Part shown: positions 36,340 to 48,479 of the stretch, in pieces
Layout: every line of letters starts with the position of its first letter
Position numbering within the stretch: position 1 is the stretch's first letter
Origin: Gnetum montanum
Taxonomy: Eukaryota > Streptophyta > Gnetopsida > Gnetales > Gnetaceae
Assembly: GCA_015680685.1 (NCBI GenBank)
Contig: MNCI01006929.1
Span: 1,533-65,532, forward strand
Direction: 5' to 3'
Length of the DNA stretch: 64,000 nt
The notes under the pieces: generated by a model
What the model was told of the DNA's origin: nothing
What the model saw: only the letters and a program-made list of their open reading frames with translations
Database searches by the model: none
Translations under genes and position numbers: made by a program

Positions 36340-37320
36340 ATCATCATAAATATCCTTCAATTCTTATTTAGTGTGTTAAGTGACATTAATCTTTCCTTCT
36401 TTTTCAAGTCAATGTTCAAGTTAAGGTCACATGCAGTTGCAAGTATACAAAGTTCAACTTGAATTAAAAGTTTGGATAACTTTTTGTATACTAACTCAAA
36501 AGGATAATAGCCTATCAAGATCTTCCATGTTGAGAAATTCATCCATAGGGCATAGTTGAGTTTGGTACTCCAATCTTTTCAATACCTACTAATGGTTCTT
36601 GTCAAAATTCGTATGATCTCCTTATTGGTGACTTCTGCTTGACTATTAGCTTAGGGGTGATAAGAGTTTGTAAGTTTATGTTTTACCCCAAACTGTTACA
36701 TCAAGTTTCAAAATGTTATGTCAATGAAATAGGTTCCATTGTTAAAAATTAGTGTCCTATGCATACCAAACCTATTTACCACCTGTTGTTGAAAAAATTG
36801 AGCTATAGTAGAACAAGTATAGAAAATGATGGGTGTAGCTTCAGCCCATTTGGTACAATAGTCAATAGAAACTATAATGTAATATTTTCCATTGAACATG
36901 GGAGTGATGGATCCCATCAAGTATATTCTTCAAAGATTAAAAGGATTTACTAGTTGAATCCACTGTTGGAAATCTTCCAACCTAGTTATCATCCTTCTAA
37001 CTCATTGACTTCGCTAGCATGAATAGGCAAAATAGTAAGCATTTATGTAGATTGTTGGCCAAAAGTACTCAACCATCAAGATTTTACTGGTTATTCTCCT
37101 TCTTGCATAATGGCCTTTACAAGAACCTTTGTAAGCATTTTAGAGAACTCATAGTTGATCTTTATTAGGTACACACCATCATACCAAGCTATCTATGAAG
37201 ATTTTATAGAGGTTATCCTCTATCTCATGTAATGTTTGACCTAGTGGAGAAATTATTATTTCCTCTTACAATCCCATCTTGTATGTAAGTAGGTACAAGA
37301 GGAACTCATCATACTAGTTT
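36340..37320 (-). pseudogene. Integrase remnant, element E
   Basis: The minus strand shows a zinc-domain piece GHYARRRITSKILMVEYFWP (37150-37080), then the core MGSITPMFNGKYYIIVSIDY, CTKWAEATPI, FFQQQVVNRFGMHRTL and IFNNGTYF (expected DNGT) at 36920-36720, and a later piece FSTWKILIGYYPFELVY (36540-36480) matching the conserved tP-f-lvYG region. It is of Ty3/gypsy type but closer to Athila-like integrases than to A and B. No RT or LTR was found nearby. Stops and frameshifts make it inactive. Confidence 0.8.
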
Positions 37321-37849
37321 GTGATCCTTGGGTTAAAAACTTAATTACCTTAGAAAAAAGAAGCTTATTTGGAAATTAATGAGATAAAGGCTCTTCATCA
37401 ACCTTGTTATCCCATCTTAACTAAGACTAATGATTATCAAGCATATTCTTGGTTTCCTTTCTATCCACCTGTTGGCACATTTGGCCATTACATGGAGCAG
37501 TTAGAATATTTTGTTGAAATGATTTTTTTAAAACATGAGCAAAATCCCTGGTTGAAAATTTGCAGTCCAGTCTTATGTGTAATGGGTATTCTTGGAGAAG
37601 AAAGCCTGGTAAATAATCTTGATGATAAAAGCCTTCTTGAAAAGTAAAACAGAGTGTCAAGTGAAGGTTGGAATAAAAAGAAGAAGAGAAGGATTATTTA
37701 CTACAAGAAAGCAATATGGAAAAAATAACAAAATAAATCGATTAAAGAGTTCAACTGGTTTTGCATTTGTAATTGTCAAAGGGTGTAAAGGTTTCTGTAT
37801 TCACAAAAATCCAAATTTACAAATGATTCAAGAATCGTTGATTAACGCT

Positions 37850-38610
37850 ACTAGAAATAGAAAAACATAGGCATAGGCACAGGCTCAGACTCAGGTTGAG
37901 GCTCTATTTCTAAATTTTCTATTGCAGCGGCACCTGCAAGGTCAAAAATTGCATAGGCAGATACGCAGTGTAGTTTGCCACCGGATGTGCATTCCAGCGC
38001 CTCCATTATGTCCGCCATCACCGTGGCCATCTCTGTTTCCATCTTAGTGTTGCATGTGAAATCATTCTGCAAAACCCCATTATCGACAAACTCTGATGCC
38101 CAAGCTGTAAACCTCCAGCGCTGAAAATCATTGTTGCTATTTTGGCCAAAGTTGAAGCTGCTGAATTGGGGGCCGCCGATGTTGCAGGCGGCCGCGCGTT
38201 GCCCTGCATGCCAGAAAATGTGTGTTACTGGTTTGCAGGGGTGCAGGCGCACTTCTACGCACAACCAATGGCAACGGCGATTGTGCACGAGCTGGAAGAG
38301 AAGACCTCAGGCCAGTCCAAGGCAGAGCAGTGGCATTGATTTGGAAGATAATTAAAAAAAAGGGCGAGAGAACAAAAACGCAGGAAGCCCTAAATTTTGG
38401 GGGCAAAATAGAAATTGAAACCCTCAGTTTGGGGCATGTTGTTCTTAACACAAAGAAAAAAAAACCCTTTCTCCTCCAGTGCGCGATGATTAGATTGCAG
38501 TTGCAGAGCCTTCTTGTGCGGAGGCAGTTTGAATCCACGGTTTTGCTGATGCTACATTTTGAATTTCACACAAACATGTGTCATTTCTTGTAGGTTCTGG
38601 GAAAAAATAA
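37850..38610 (-). other. GC-rich block, possible host-gene 5' fragment, unidentified
   Basis: This stands out from its AT-rich surroundings by GC content and intact CpGs. On the minus strand a leader-like stretch (38500-38345) precedes ATG 38338. One frame then reads RSSLPARAQSPLPLVVRRSA, rich in R, S, P and L and resembling a plastid transit peptide. Another frame is open for 145 codons (38288-37851) and acidic at its end. A single-base shift would be needed to join them. I recognise no domain. It could be a captured or relic gene fragment. The low-complexity CATAGGCATAGGCACAGG tail lies at 37865-37885. Confidence 0.3.
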
Positions 38611-38980
38611 ACGAAAGACCGTTGCCCTGGAACGGTGAAGAAACCTCCAGCACGCGATTTACAGGGAAGAGAAGGAAAATCATTTCGCCGCTTTTGCCAA
38701 AAAATTATTCGATTAATTCTACCATTCAAAGCATATGTCAAAAATAGAGTATAAATTAACTAATAATTTACATATATAGATACATATATATTCACAATAT
38801 GAGGTGCTCATCGTATGAAGTCTTAGATCCCAAGCTGTGAAATATATTATTTACTGCCCATTTAAATTTGCAATATTGGTTATCCTATTCAATGTCACAT
38901 TACATTAAAGTTAGCATAAAATGCTCCTCATTTCATGCATAACTTTCTAACTCCCTAACCACATAACCTTCTCCTAGCTT

Positions 38981-39158
38981 NNNNNNNNNNNNNNNNNNNN
39001 NNNNNNNNNNNNNNNNNNNNNNNNNNNNNNNNNNNNNNNNNNNNNNNNNNNNNNNNNNNNNNNNNNNNNNNNNNNNNNNNNNNNNNNNNNNNNNNNNNNN
39101 NNNNNNNNNNNNNNNNNNNNNNNNNNNNNNNNNNNNNNNNNNNNNNNNNNNNNNNNNN
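38981..39158. other. Assembly gap (178 N)
   Basis: A run of N. It hides the left end of the LTR at 39159-40503. Any protein crossing it is an artefact. Confidence 0.99.
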
Positions 39159-40503
39159 AAAATTGTTGTAACTTACCTAACTTGTTGGGCAAGTAACCTC
39201 CTAACTTGTTGGACAAGCAATTTTCTAATTGGTTAGTCAAGTTACTTGGGAGAGAAGTTAGGTGAGATATTTTAAAAATGTAACTTCCCTACCTACTTTG
39301 AAATCCTATAAAAACGCTTCAAGGGGGGAGAGATGGAGATGGTGGGGAAAATCATCATCATCACACTTGGAAGATTTGTAAAGAAGATGGCTTGCAAGAT
39401 GATTTGCTAGAATAAAGATTTCAGCCTCTTTGTCATGGTCCTGTGAGTTATGCATTTCATTTTTTGTTTTGTTTAAATTGCTTAGCTAATGGTTTAGATA
39501 GTATCATCCTTGGCAAGTAATTTTGGGATTTTTAGATTGCTCTTATTATTCTTGTTTCTCTATAGAAATTTCTGTTAAAATTTTTCCATAGAAGCACTAG
39601 TGAATAAAAGCCTTAAGAGCATTTTAGTAGTAAATTTTGTTATTGTGCAACGTTTGGAAACTGCTATTGGGTTGTTGAAAGAGAGCCTCTGTTTGTAGTC
39701 ACGCCGTGGAACAATCTAGTAGTCAAGAGGGTTCAGACAATCTTTGGTATTTTGATGGGACCAGAATAGCCTCTTTATCTTTAAAGTGATTTTCCGTGTT
39801 ATTTCAATCAGAAATTATCAAGTCTTTTAAAGGTTTTGTTTGAATGCAATCATTGGCATCTATTGTCTAGTCAAAGTGGAGTCTTGTACGTGGTAGTTTA
39901 CGCAGCGATTTTTGGTAGCATAGTAGGATTGTCTTGAAGATATTGCTTGGTTGAGCCTTGGGATTTTGAACAATTCATAGATTTTGAATTTGGGATAGCT
40001 TTAATGCGAAGTGTTTACTCGTGTCATTTTACCTTATTTAAATATTTGAGGCCTACACAAATCTGCTTTCTTTTCTTTTCTGCTTATTTCCATCGAATCT
40101 TGCTCTATTTCTAGTTTTCTTGTGGAACTATCTCTTTCTCTGGGGAAAATTAGAAGTAGATTGCAGAGTTGTGCTCAAATGTTTTTGCAAAATTTTATTT
40201 GTTACAAGTAGGTATTATAAGGACCGCGTAGACTAGGCAGTTGAACAAAATAAGAAATTTTCAACAACTCACAGTACTTGGCAAAGTTGGCTGAATCTCT
40301 TTAAAGTAAGTCATTTGTAGTTTACACGCAACGTAATCGTTACATTTCTCACAACCGCACGCCGCAACAGCACACACACATACTCACATTAACTATTGAG
40401 TTATTTGGAGGTATCTGGGCCTTGGTGTTGCCAGAGACCAGCAGGCACCTAAATCCTGTTCGAGGACACTCGTTGGCGATAGCGTCCCAAACGGTCGCCA
40501 ACA
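39159..40503 (+). repeat. LTR of the D/G family, plus orientation, left end in gap
   Basis: It is the reverse complement of the family seen at 58704-60500, by eye about 85-90 percent alike (ends in GGTCGCCAACA at 40503; shared AACAGGATTTAGGTG, CCAAGGC, ACTACAAATGACTTA on the other strand). TATA box TATAAAAA at 39307-39314, then GCTTCAAGGGG. The U3 has direct repeats of TAACTTGTTGG-type words next to the gap. CpGs are far better kept here than in the other family members, so it should be the youngest copy. No second LTR or coding region was identified beside it. Confidence 0.65.
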
Positions 40504-41636
40504 CCACCATTGTTAAATTAAACTCTTGTAAAATCACTATTCATTATATGATATGAAGGCTCACTACTACTTTATACATGAGGAAGCGAAAGGCACTATA
40601 TTCTCTGTGTATAGAAATGTAGTATCCAAACACAGTACCTGAATTTCTTAAGAGCATACACCATTGTCATTAATTCATTTTGCATGAGCTAACTGAGTAT
40701 TTATGAAAATTAAATATTCAAATGGAAAATGTTATATAAATGTCTTTTCCACTTGAGCCTAGCTACACTATTTTGCATCATCAACTGAGTATTTATGAAA
40801 ATTAAATTCCTATGTTTAATTACATTAAATGTGAAAACAAACAATAGTTGGTTTTATGGGCTTTTATTTAAAAACATTCATTATGAAAGCAAGATGGTTA
40901 GTTTAAATTTAACTTCATCTTGGAATGTATCATTTGGATGGTGGATGAATATTATAATAATAGTTAACCTATATCTCTAAACCTTACCCATTATGTAACC
41001 ACTATAAATGCACATAAGTATAGAAATACAAGATAAAGTATTTGTAAAAGATATTCAAAAAGTTATGGCAACTAATTTAACCTTCAAATTAGCACATATT
41101 GTGACATATAACTTAGAAATATGTTGTTACATTAAATTTTATATAAATACTTAAATAAAAAAGATTATCAACTTTTTCAAGTGAATTCTCTCAAGTATGA
41201 AATAGGTTATTAACAATAATGAAGATTCATGAAATTAACCCATAGAATGATGATGTAATATCATCAATGTAGCCTTGAAAATCACTAAATGTAGAGTTAT
41301 ATCATATCATTTCATGTAAGTTTGGGTTCTCAAAGTAATGTTTTCTACCTTTGAAAATATCTCATAAAAACAAAGCAAAGTTATTAATCACAAGGAACAA
41401 AAGCAAGAAAGCAAGGGCTTTGACCCCACTTCATCTCCACTAAATAAGACTTCTAGAAAGAAAATGACAAGGAAAGCATGGTAACAACCACCAAAAGTAG
41501 TAATTTGGATAATGGTAGGTGTTAATACCATATTACATTATGATAAATGTGGCCAAAATGGGCATAATACATATAGTGTCAAACTTCCTAAGAGATAAAA
41601 CAAAAGATATAGTTGGCATATAGTGTCACTAACAAA
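40504..41636. other. AT-rich stretch, nothing recognised
   Basis: No coding motif, primer site or repeat recognised on either strand. Confidence 0.5.
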
Positions 41637-41641
41637 ACTAG

Positions 41642-44390
41642 TGGTTGGCAACTGTTTGGGACTAGATAACCAACATTGAGGCCTTTGGGTCTTGGGACTT
41701 CTGTGGTAATGGGATCGAAGGTGTTCTGTAATCATGGTTTAGGTGCTTGCTAGTCTCTGGCAATACCAAGGCCTAGATGCCTCCAAATAGGCTCAATGGT
41801 TGTCTATTGAATTAAACATGAGTATGTGTTTACTATTGTGAATGTTGAAATGGTTGGGTTGTATATGAAATTGTAATTGGATATCATTAAAGAAATTCAG
41901 CTAACTTTCTCAAATAATATGAGTTTTTGAAGGTTTTTATTTTGTCAAATCACTTAGTCTATATAGCACCTATCATGCATTACTTATAACAAACAAAATT
42001 TTACAAGAATATTTGAGCACAGTTTTGCTAATCTACCTCTAATTTCTCATAGAGAGAAAGTTCCGTATGAAAACTAAAAATAGAGTAGGATTCAATGGAC
42101 TTAGAAAAGGAAAAGAAATGAAAGAAGATTTGTGTGGAATCTCAAACATTTAAGCAAGATAAATTGACATGGGGAAACACATCACAATAAAGCTATTCCA
42201 ATTTAATCTCATTATGAATTGTCCAAACCCTCTTAGCTCAACAAGCAATTTTGTGAAGGACAATCTTATTATACTACCAAAAATGCTTCATAAACAACAA
42301 AGTACAAGCTTCTATTTTGGCTAGTTAATAGTTGTTAAGAATTGCATTCAATAGAGCATTAAAAAATTTTAACAATTTCAGGATTGAAATACCAAGGAAA
42401 TACACTTTAAAATAATGAAACTATTTTATTCGTCTCAAAATACCAAAGATTTTCCTAGATTCTCTATGCTCAAAATAGGAAATTTTGTTAAGACATTACT
42501 ATTAAATTCCTCTAGAGGCTTTTCAATAACATAATATCTTTTATGAAAACCTAATAGAAGTCTAATATTGCGTAAAAATAGAGCTACAAAAGCAAGCTAT
42601 AAAAATATCAAAATTAAATGCCATGCATGATACTATCTAAACCATTTGTTAAGTAATTAAAACAAAATGGAAAGAAATGAACTCACAGGATTAAAACAAA
42701 GTAGTTGAATTGATGTCTTTAACAAGACATGCTTTATAAGAGGTCTCCAACAATTCTTCAAGGTCCTTCTACCCCTTTTTTCATTCTACATTTGAAGGCC
42801 CTTTTATAATGACCTTAAGGTAGTTACAATAATCATGAGAGGTTAAGGATGGGCAACTAATATTTATGGGATTTAATCTTAATCACATAAGGAGTTATAA
42901 CTTCTATAGGAAGTTTATGAGAATTTTAAGCTACAGTTGGCAAGTGTTGCATCCAATAAAAAACTTCTCATTATGCACAAATGTTTTAAATAGCACAAAT
43001 ATTCAATTGGTGGATGACCAAAGGCTAACCACAATAGCAAGGTTAGAGAATAAAATAATACATGAAGTAGAAAGTTAATTTATAGGCCAACAATAGATGC
43101 TTATTTCACACTCTTGATGATGAACTATTATTATTTTTAACTTTTCCTAAGTTTAAAATGCAATGTTTCCATTAATGGAATCCCTGAACTAGTCATGCCA
43201 GGCACTAATCCCTAGCCATAGCTATTGGACATGTAATGTCACTACTATTACTTGTGCCTTGCTTGTTAATGTTATTACTACCATAAACATTCTTATTTAG
43301 TTGTTTTTTATTTCCTTGATTCAAAACCTATCTGTGATGCTACCAATGGATGAAGATAACGATGAGGTTTGTCTTTTGCAATGGAGATCAGGTGATGTGT
43401 ATAGGAGTAGAGGTAGGTTTTCATTTTTATAATGTTAAGTTTTTTGCCATTAGGTGCATGTAGAACCCTTAACAAGAACCATCACTACCATTCTTTGACA
43501 CTTGCTACCTAATGCCTTCATGCGTGTATTGATTCTCCTTGTATATGGACATCACTACAATGCCCTGATAGTCCATCATTAGTTGTAGAACTTTGACAAA
43601 AATCCATACAGAAATCCTTTCCTTGCATTGCAATGATGGCTGAAAGCACTTTGAATCTGTCATTTGTTCATACTACCTCTATGCAAAGTAGGGAATCTTA
43701 AACTATAAACATAGACCATAATAACCTTTCTCTATTTGCATCTATTTTAGATACTTCTAGAGTAAACAAATGAGGAAGAATGTTGTTCATCATGTAGGAA
43801 GTCACAATGATTCAAAAAATCATGAACAAATTGAGTACCTTGATCTACCAACACAAGGCAATTCTGTAGCCATGGCATGTTCCATTCTTTCATTCTACAC
43901 ATATCCTAAAATCCCAACATTTTGAGAACCCAAATTTTTTGTAGATATTTCTTGAATTCATTGGTGGCCTCCTTGGTTTGCCCAATTTGTGCAAAGCCTA
44001 TTAAAATCATGATCTAGAGCACCATATCTAATTTTTCAATGATCCATGCTTGCAAAATAAGTGTATATCAATGTGCAATGATGCATCATGTAACTTATTA
44101 AATTATTTAAAACTAATTTTTACTTAGCATTATGATCTCTAAAGTGTTAGGTTTATACACTTCAATAGATTTAATTTAATCACCATTACATGTATGCCAA
44201 TGACATCAACCTTAGTTTTTAAACTTTGAGGCTTTTCATTGATTTTTCCTTGCCACCATTCATATATATTTAATTATTATGCTCTTTTCCATTGCCCTTT
44301 ATCATTTCCCTAATTCATATCTTACAATCACCAAAAATAAATTGGGAAAAATCAAAATCTACTCCATGAGATGGTATAAATGTGTCAACA
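41642..44390 (-). repeat. 3' LTR of element D
   Basis: A direct repeat of 51258-53996, alignable along its whole length. Coding-strand start TGTTGACAC (44390); opposite end TGGTTGGCAACTG (41642). It is preceded on the coding strand by a polypurine tract (44416-44391). Flanking CTAG at 41638-41641 recurs at 53997-54000 (ACTAG on both sides if the terminal A is shared), a probable target-site duplication. Confidence 0.85.
43920..44060 (-). pseudogene. Possible PPR-protein fragment inside the LTR of D (3' copy)
   Basis: On the minus strand AWIIEKLDMVL is followed after one stop by IMILIGFAQIGQTKEATNEF. This resembles the plant PPR repeat pattern in which a position such as W-x-x-M-I is followed by GYAQNG and EAL-x-x-F. 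The same piece is in the 5' LTR (53560-53690). It would be host sequence carried in U3. Only about 40 residues support it. Confidence 0.35.
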
Positions 44391-44416
44391 TTTCTTTCCT
44401 CATCCCCCCCTCCTTT
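44391..44416 (-). promoter_or_regulatory. Polypurine tract of element D
   Basis: The minus strand reads AAAGGAGGGGGGGATGAGG and then AAAGAAA, all purine but one base, directly before the LTR start TGTTGACAC. Confidence 0.8.
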
Positions 44417-44589
44417 GCACATTAGCTTGGAAAACAATTTTATTGGAAGTATCCTTTACATAGAAAAACATAAATTTTTTTTGAGGAAAACCTCCATCAA
44501 ACTTAAGGTTTGATGGAATAAAAATCACTCCTAATAAAACTTAACAAACTATACAAAAATAGCTTTATATAAACTAATTTATTAGTGGA

Positions 44590-45086
44590 AAGAGAATAGT
44601 TAAAGTAACTCTTTTAGGGATTCTCATATTGTGAATCCTCTCATATGTAATTCCAGTAGTGATAAATGCTCTTCTTTTTGCTTCTTGCCTAGTTAAAGCC
44701 TCAACTTGGTCTTCATCCTTATTTTTAATAGTTGTCTTAGCCTCTTATGGATCTAACTGTTTGGCCATTAATTTTTTATATTCTTCCAAACTAATTGCTT
44801 CAATGTCTTAATACATGAAAGCCTCCCCCCAAGAATCATCTTTATTGGACTCTCCTTGGTATTCAAATTTGGTGGTGCATTCATGAAAGTTGCCCCAAAC
44901 TTTGGAATGTAGAGAGATTTCACCAATGAGAAATTTAAACTCATCTAAAAGCCAAAGTAACAAAGGGCTTTCACTAGATACTCCATGGGCGATTTCCTTA
45001 CAATAGGCTCTCAAAACATGCTCTAGGCAGCATCTTGTAACATTTGGGATGAAAGGCCTTCTTGCTATCATCTCTCCAAGAACCAT
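44590..45086 (-). pseudogene. Extra sense ORF between integrase and 3' LTR, element D
   Basis: A frame from 45086, open for 92 codons and then readable through two stops to about 44590. It includes FIPNVTRCCLEHVLRAYCKE, LLLWLLDEFKFLIGEISLHS and, after the stops, EEYKKLMAKQLDP and TRQEAKRRALITTG. It is not part of pol. The Leu-rich middle and the K/E-rich end are its only features; no family is recognised. Extra ORFs in this position are known in plant Ty3/gypsy elements. Confidence 0.4.
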
Positions 45087-45721
45087 CTTTCTACCTCACA
45101 CTTAAACACCTCACTTGGCTTTTCACTTAAGCATTGAATTGAGAAATGATGTATTTCCAAGTAATTCACATCTCCTTATATAGTGTAAGGTAGATTTGAA
45201 ATTCTCACCAATTCCACTAACCAACTTTGCCACTTAACCAAAACGTATTTAATTTTCATCATCATATGGTTAGCTAATTCAAATTCCACTATTTTGTTGT
45301 TGAAATTAATTCATCACTATGTAGTTAGCTAACCATCACTCCCACTTACAAGTAATGATTACTTGAAATAATCTAAATTTAATTTTTAAACTAACACTTT
45401 GAATTAAATATTTTCTTAAACTAACACTGTAACATACACATGTTTTTATAATATTATATAGACTTATCTAGACATACGTATAGGATATATATATGTCATG
45501 ATTAAACATTATATAAGTATATATATATATACTATTTACTATATATATTACTACTAAACATATATTAAATTTTTTTTATATAAAATTTTATTACTTACTA
45601 CTATGTATATTAAATATTATATACTTATTATTTTTTTTATATTTAAGTTGTGGGCGGTCATCCAAAATAATGTTTTACATATAAAACATTATATGAATAC
45701 TGCAATTCCACCCCACCCCAC

Positions 45722-46700
45722 TTAGCATTGATAACTTGTATGTGTCCTTTGATAATTATTTCTTGATCTAAAATAGACCAATCCATATTGCGGAAAACTT
45801 TTTTGATTCTTCATATTCCATAATAAAACCAAATCACTGACTTTAAAAGTTCTTTTCAAGGCCTTTTTATCAAACCATCTTTTTACTTGAGAAGCATTCT
45901 TTAACAAATCTTTAGATTTATCCATTTTAGCTTTTCTTTTCATGAGAAAAGTTATGAAGCTTCTATATCTATTGGTTTTTTCACCATAGTTTTGTATAAA
46001 ATCTAGGGCTAAACTTATAATCTTCTTCATAACTCTTGTAGGAAAACTATAGACTAAGTTATAAGTTGATGTCTTAATAGCGTTCTTAAATCTCATACAA
46101 TCAATCCATAATGAAAATTGCAATTAATCAATCTAATTTTATAGGTTCCCATCCATTGACTTTTTAATATACGAAATAAGTTCTTTATTTGTATATTTAA
46201 CTAAGCCATTTCCTTGAAGATAATAATTTGAAGAAGAAAATAGAAGGATGGATTTTTCCAATGCCCATGTTATAAATTCTTTAGATTGAAAAGCAAGTCC
46301 ATTATTGGATTATTGGATACCAATACTTTAGGTAGACCAAAATGATTTAGAATTTGATCTTCTAAGAACTTAATCACATCTGATGCTAAAATTTTTCTTA
46401 GAGATTTTTCTTTGGATCATTTAGTAAAATAATCAACAAATATGAGGATAAATTTATGCTTGACTCTTGAAGGAGTAATTATGCCAATAAAATCTAAACC
46501 CCATTGCTAAAATGGTCTATCCACAATTACCAATTTTAAGGCAGCTCTAGCCTTTTTGATTTTTGGTTCATGAATTTGACATTTGTAACATTCTTGAATC
46601 TTTATATGAATATCTTGGTACATACTAAGCCAATAAAAACCATAGCAGAGTATATGTTGCATAGTAGACTTAGGGGACTCATAAAATAAATTAGAATGAT
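45722..46700 (-). pseudogene. Integrase, element D
   Basis: The minus strand reads CYKCQIHEPKIKKA (zinc CxxC), QWGLDFIGIITPS, KFILIFVDYFTK, FLEDQILNHFGLPKVLVSNN (expected D-N at the second catalytic Asp, here S-N-N), then NLVYSFPTRVMK and the C-terminal FKVSDLVLLW. Several stops, and a small deletion around 46290. Typical of plant gypsy integrase. Confidence 0.85.
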
Positions 46701-46859
46701 CATGGAACTATTCTAAAATGGAATCAATATTATCATTGTGAACACATTCTAACAACACCTCTCTGAAATCCTTTTAATTATTTAGAACTTTTATTATGTC
46801 AAGGAATTTGAGAACTTCATCATACTAGTTTCCTTCATGAGTCTTAAGCATACACACTT

Positions 46860-48250
46860 CATTTTCTCTAGCCATTAACTTGGCTAATCCCATTTCTTTA
46901 ATGGTTTTGCATATTTCTAATTAAAACATGAAACCTTGAATTTTTATGAGCCACTTCTGTCTTTTAAATCCAACTTCATTTTGAGCTAAGAATTGTTTGA
47001 CCATAGGCTCTATTAGCATAATATGAACTAATGAGCTTTCCAAGTAATATTTGAAATGTTGAAGTATCTTAACGACTACAAATTCCTATTTCTCTAGATT
47101 TGAAAAAGTAACCTCTAAACCTTTCAATTGATACCCAAAAAATCCAATCGGTTCATCTTGACCTTCATCTTTTTGAGTTAGAAAGGCAGCCATTGAATTA
47201 TTTGAAGCAAAAGCATATAACCAAAAATCTTCTTTTAACTTTGGTTTTACCAAGTCAGGGGCTTCTTGGATGGACTTTTTAATTTCTACTAAATATTTCT
47301 CTAATTTTGGTGTCTTCTCTACTAGGACATTTTTCTTTAGCATATGCATCAAAGGTTTAGTAATTTCAATGAATCTAAGAATAAATTTCTCAATGAAATA
47401 TATCTTTTCAAAGAATTATCTAAGAGAATTTTTACTTGTAGGATGTTCGATATTTTGCACTGCTTGAATTCAAGACTCATCTATAGCAATTCCTTCTTAA
47501 TAGATTACATGGCCTAGTAAACTTCTAGATTTAACCCCAAAGATACATTTTTTAGGATTTAATAAAATCCCATATTCATGACATCTATCAAAAACTTGTT
47601 GAAGATGACCAATATTATCTTCTTTCCTTTTTGAAAAGATAGTAATATCATCCAAATAAACAACAATAAACTCTCCTATTGAAACTTTAAAGGCTAAATC
47701 CATTACTATTTAAAATGTAGCTCCAACATTTGAAAATCTAAATGGTATTCTTTGGTAAGAAAAAGTTCCCCATTTGGTGATAAATGTTGTTTTATATCTA
47801 TCATTCTTATCTACCATGATCTAATTATAGCTTGGAAAACCATCGAGAAAAGAATATACTCAACAACTTGATACTTTTATCAACATTTCATCAATTCTAG
47901 TGAGTGGGTATTTATCTTTTGTAGAGGCTTCTTTCAAATTTCTAAAATTCACACAAAGCCCAATATCATCATTCTTCTTTGTTACTAGAACAAGGTTAGT
48001 AAGCCATGTTGAATATCAGGTTAGATATATAATTTGAGCTCGTAATCACTTTTTGATCTCAGCTTCCATAGCTTGCTCAAATGATGGATTAAATTTCCTT
48101 TGTTTTTGTATAACTATCTTACTACCTTCTATTAAAGGAATTTTATGGGTCATCATATTTGGTCTAAAAGTTTTAGGATCATCATAAGACCAAGCAAAAT
48201 TTTCAAAATTATTTTTCAAGAGTACTACGAAATTTTACTTGAAATTGCAA
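46860..48250 (-). pseudogene. Reverse transcriptase and gypsy RNase H, element D
   Basis: RT N-terminus FAWSYDDPKTFRPNMMTHKI (48215-48150), WLTNLVLVTKKND, YSFLDGFPSYN, TFSYQRIPF, then the catalytic YLDD at 47647-47658, ILLNPKKCIFGVKS and LLGHVIY. RNase H: FWLYAFASNNSMAAFLTQKD, FFGYQLKGLEVTFSNLEK and YYLESS. About ten stops. Unlike A and B, no second RNase H follows; it precedes RT instead. Confidence 0.88.
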
Positions 48251-48479
48251 CATTTAACATCTTCGGTATCTCAGTAGATCAATATTTCACTACTTCAAAA
48301 GCTTGATTATCTGGATTTTGCATATCTTTTGTAGTAAGAAAATTTTCACTAAATTCATGTTCATAATCAATCACCTTTTTGGAAATGGAATTTAGCTTAA
48401 ACCTTGATGCTATTTTAGGTATGATTTGACTTTCAAAAGCCTACTTCTTCCTTAAGAACCTATGCAGTTGATCATCATC

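Noticed and set aside
37369-37647. 92-codon plus-strand frame
   Set aside because: No recognisable motif, an overlapping minus-strand frame of similar length, and no support from neighbours.
38974-39240. 88-codon open frame across the gap
   Set aside because: Most of it is N; it is an artefact of the assembly gap.
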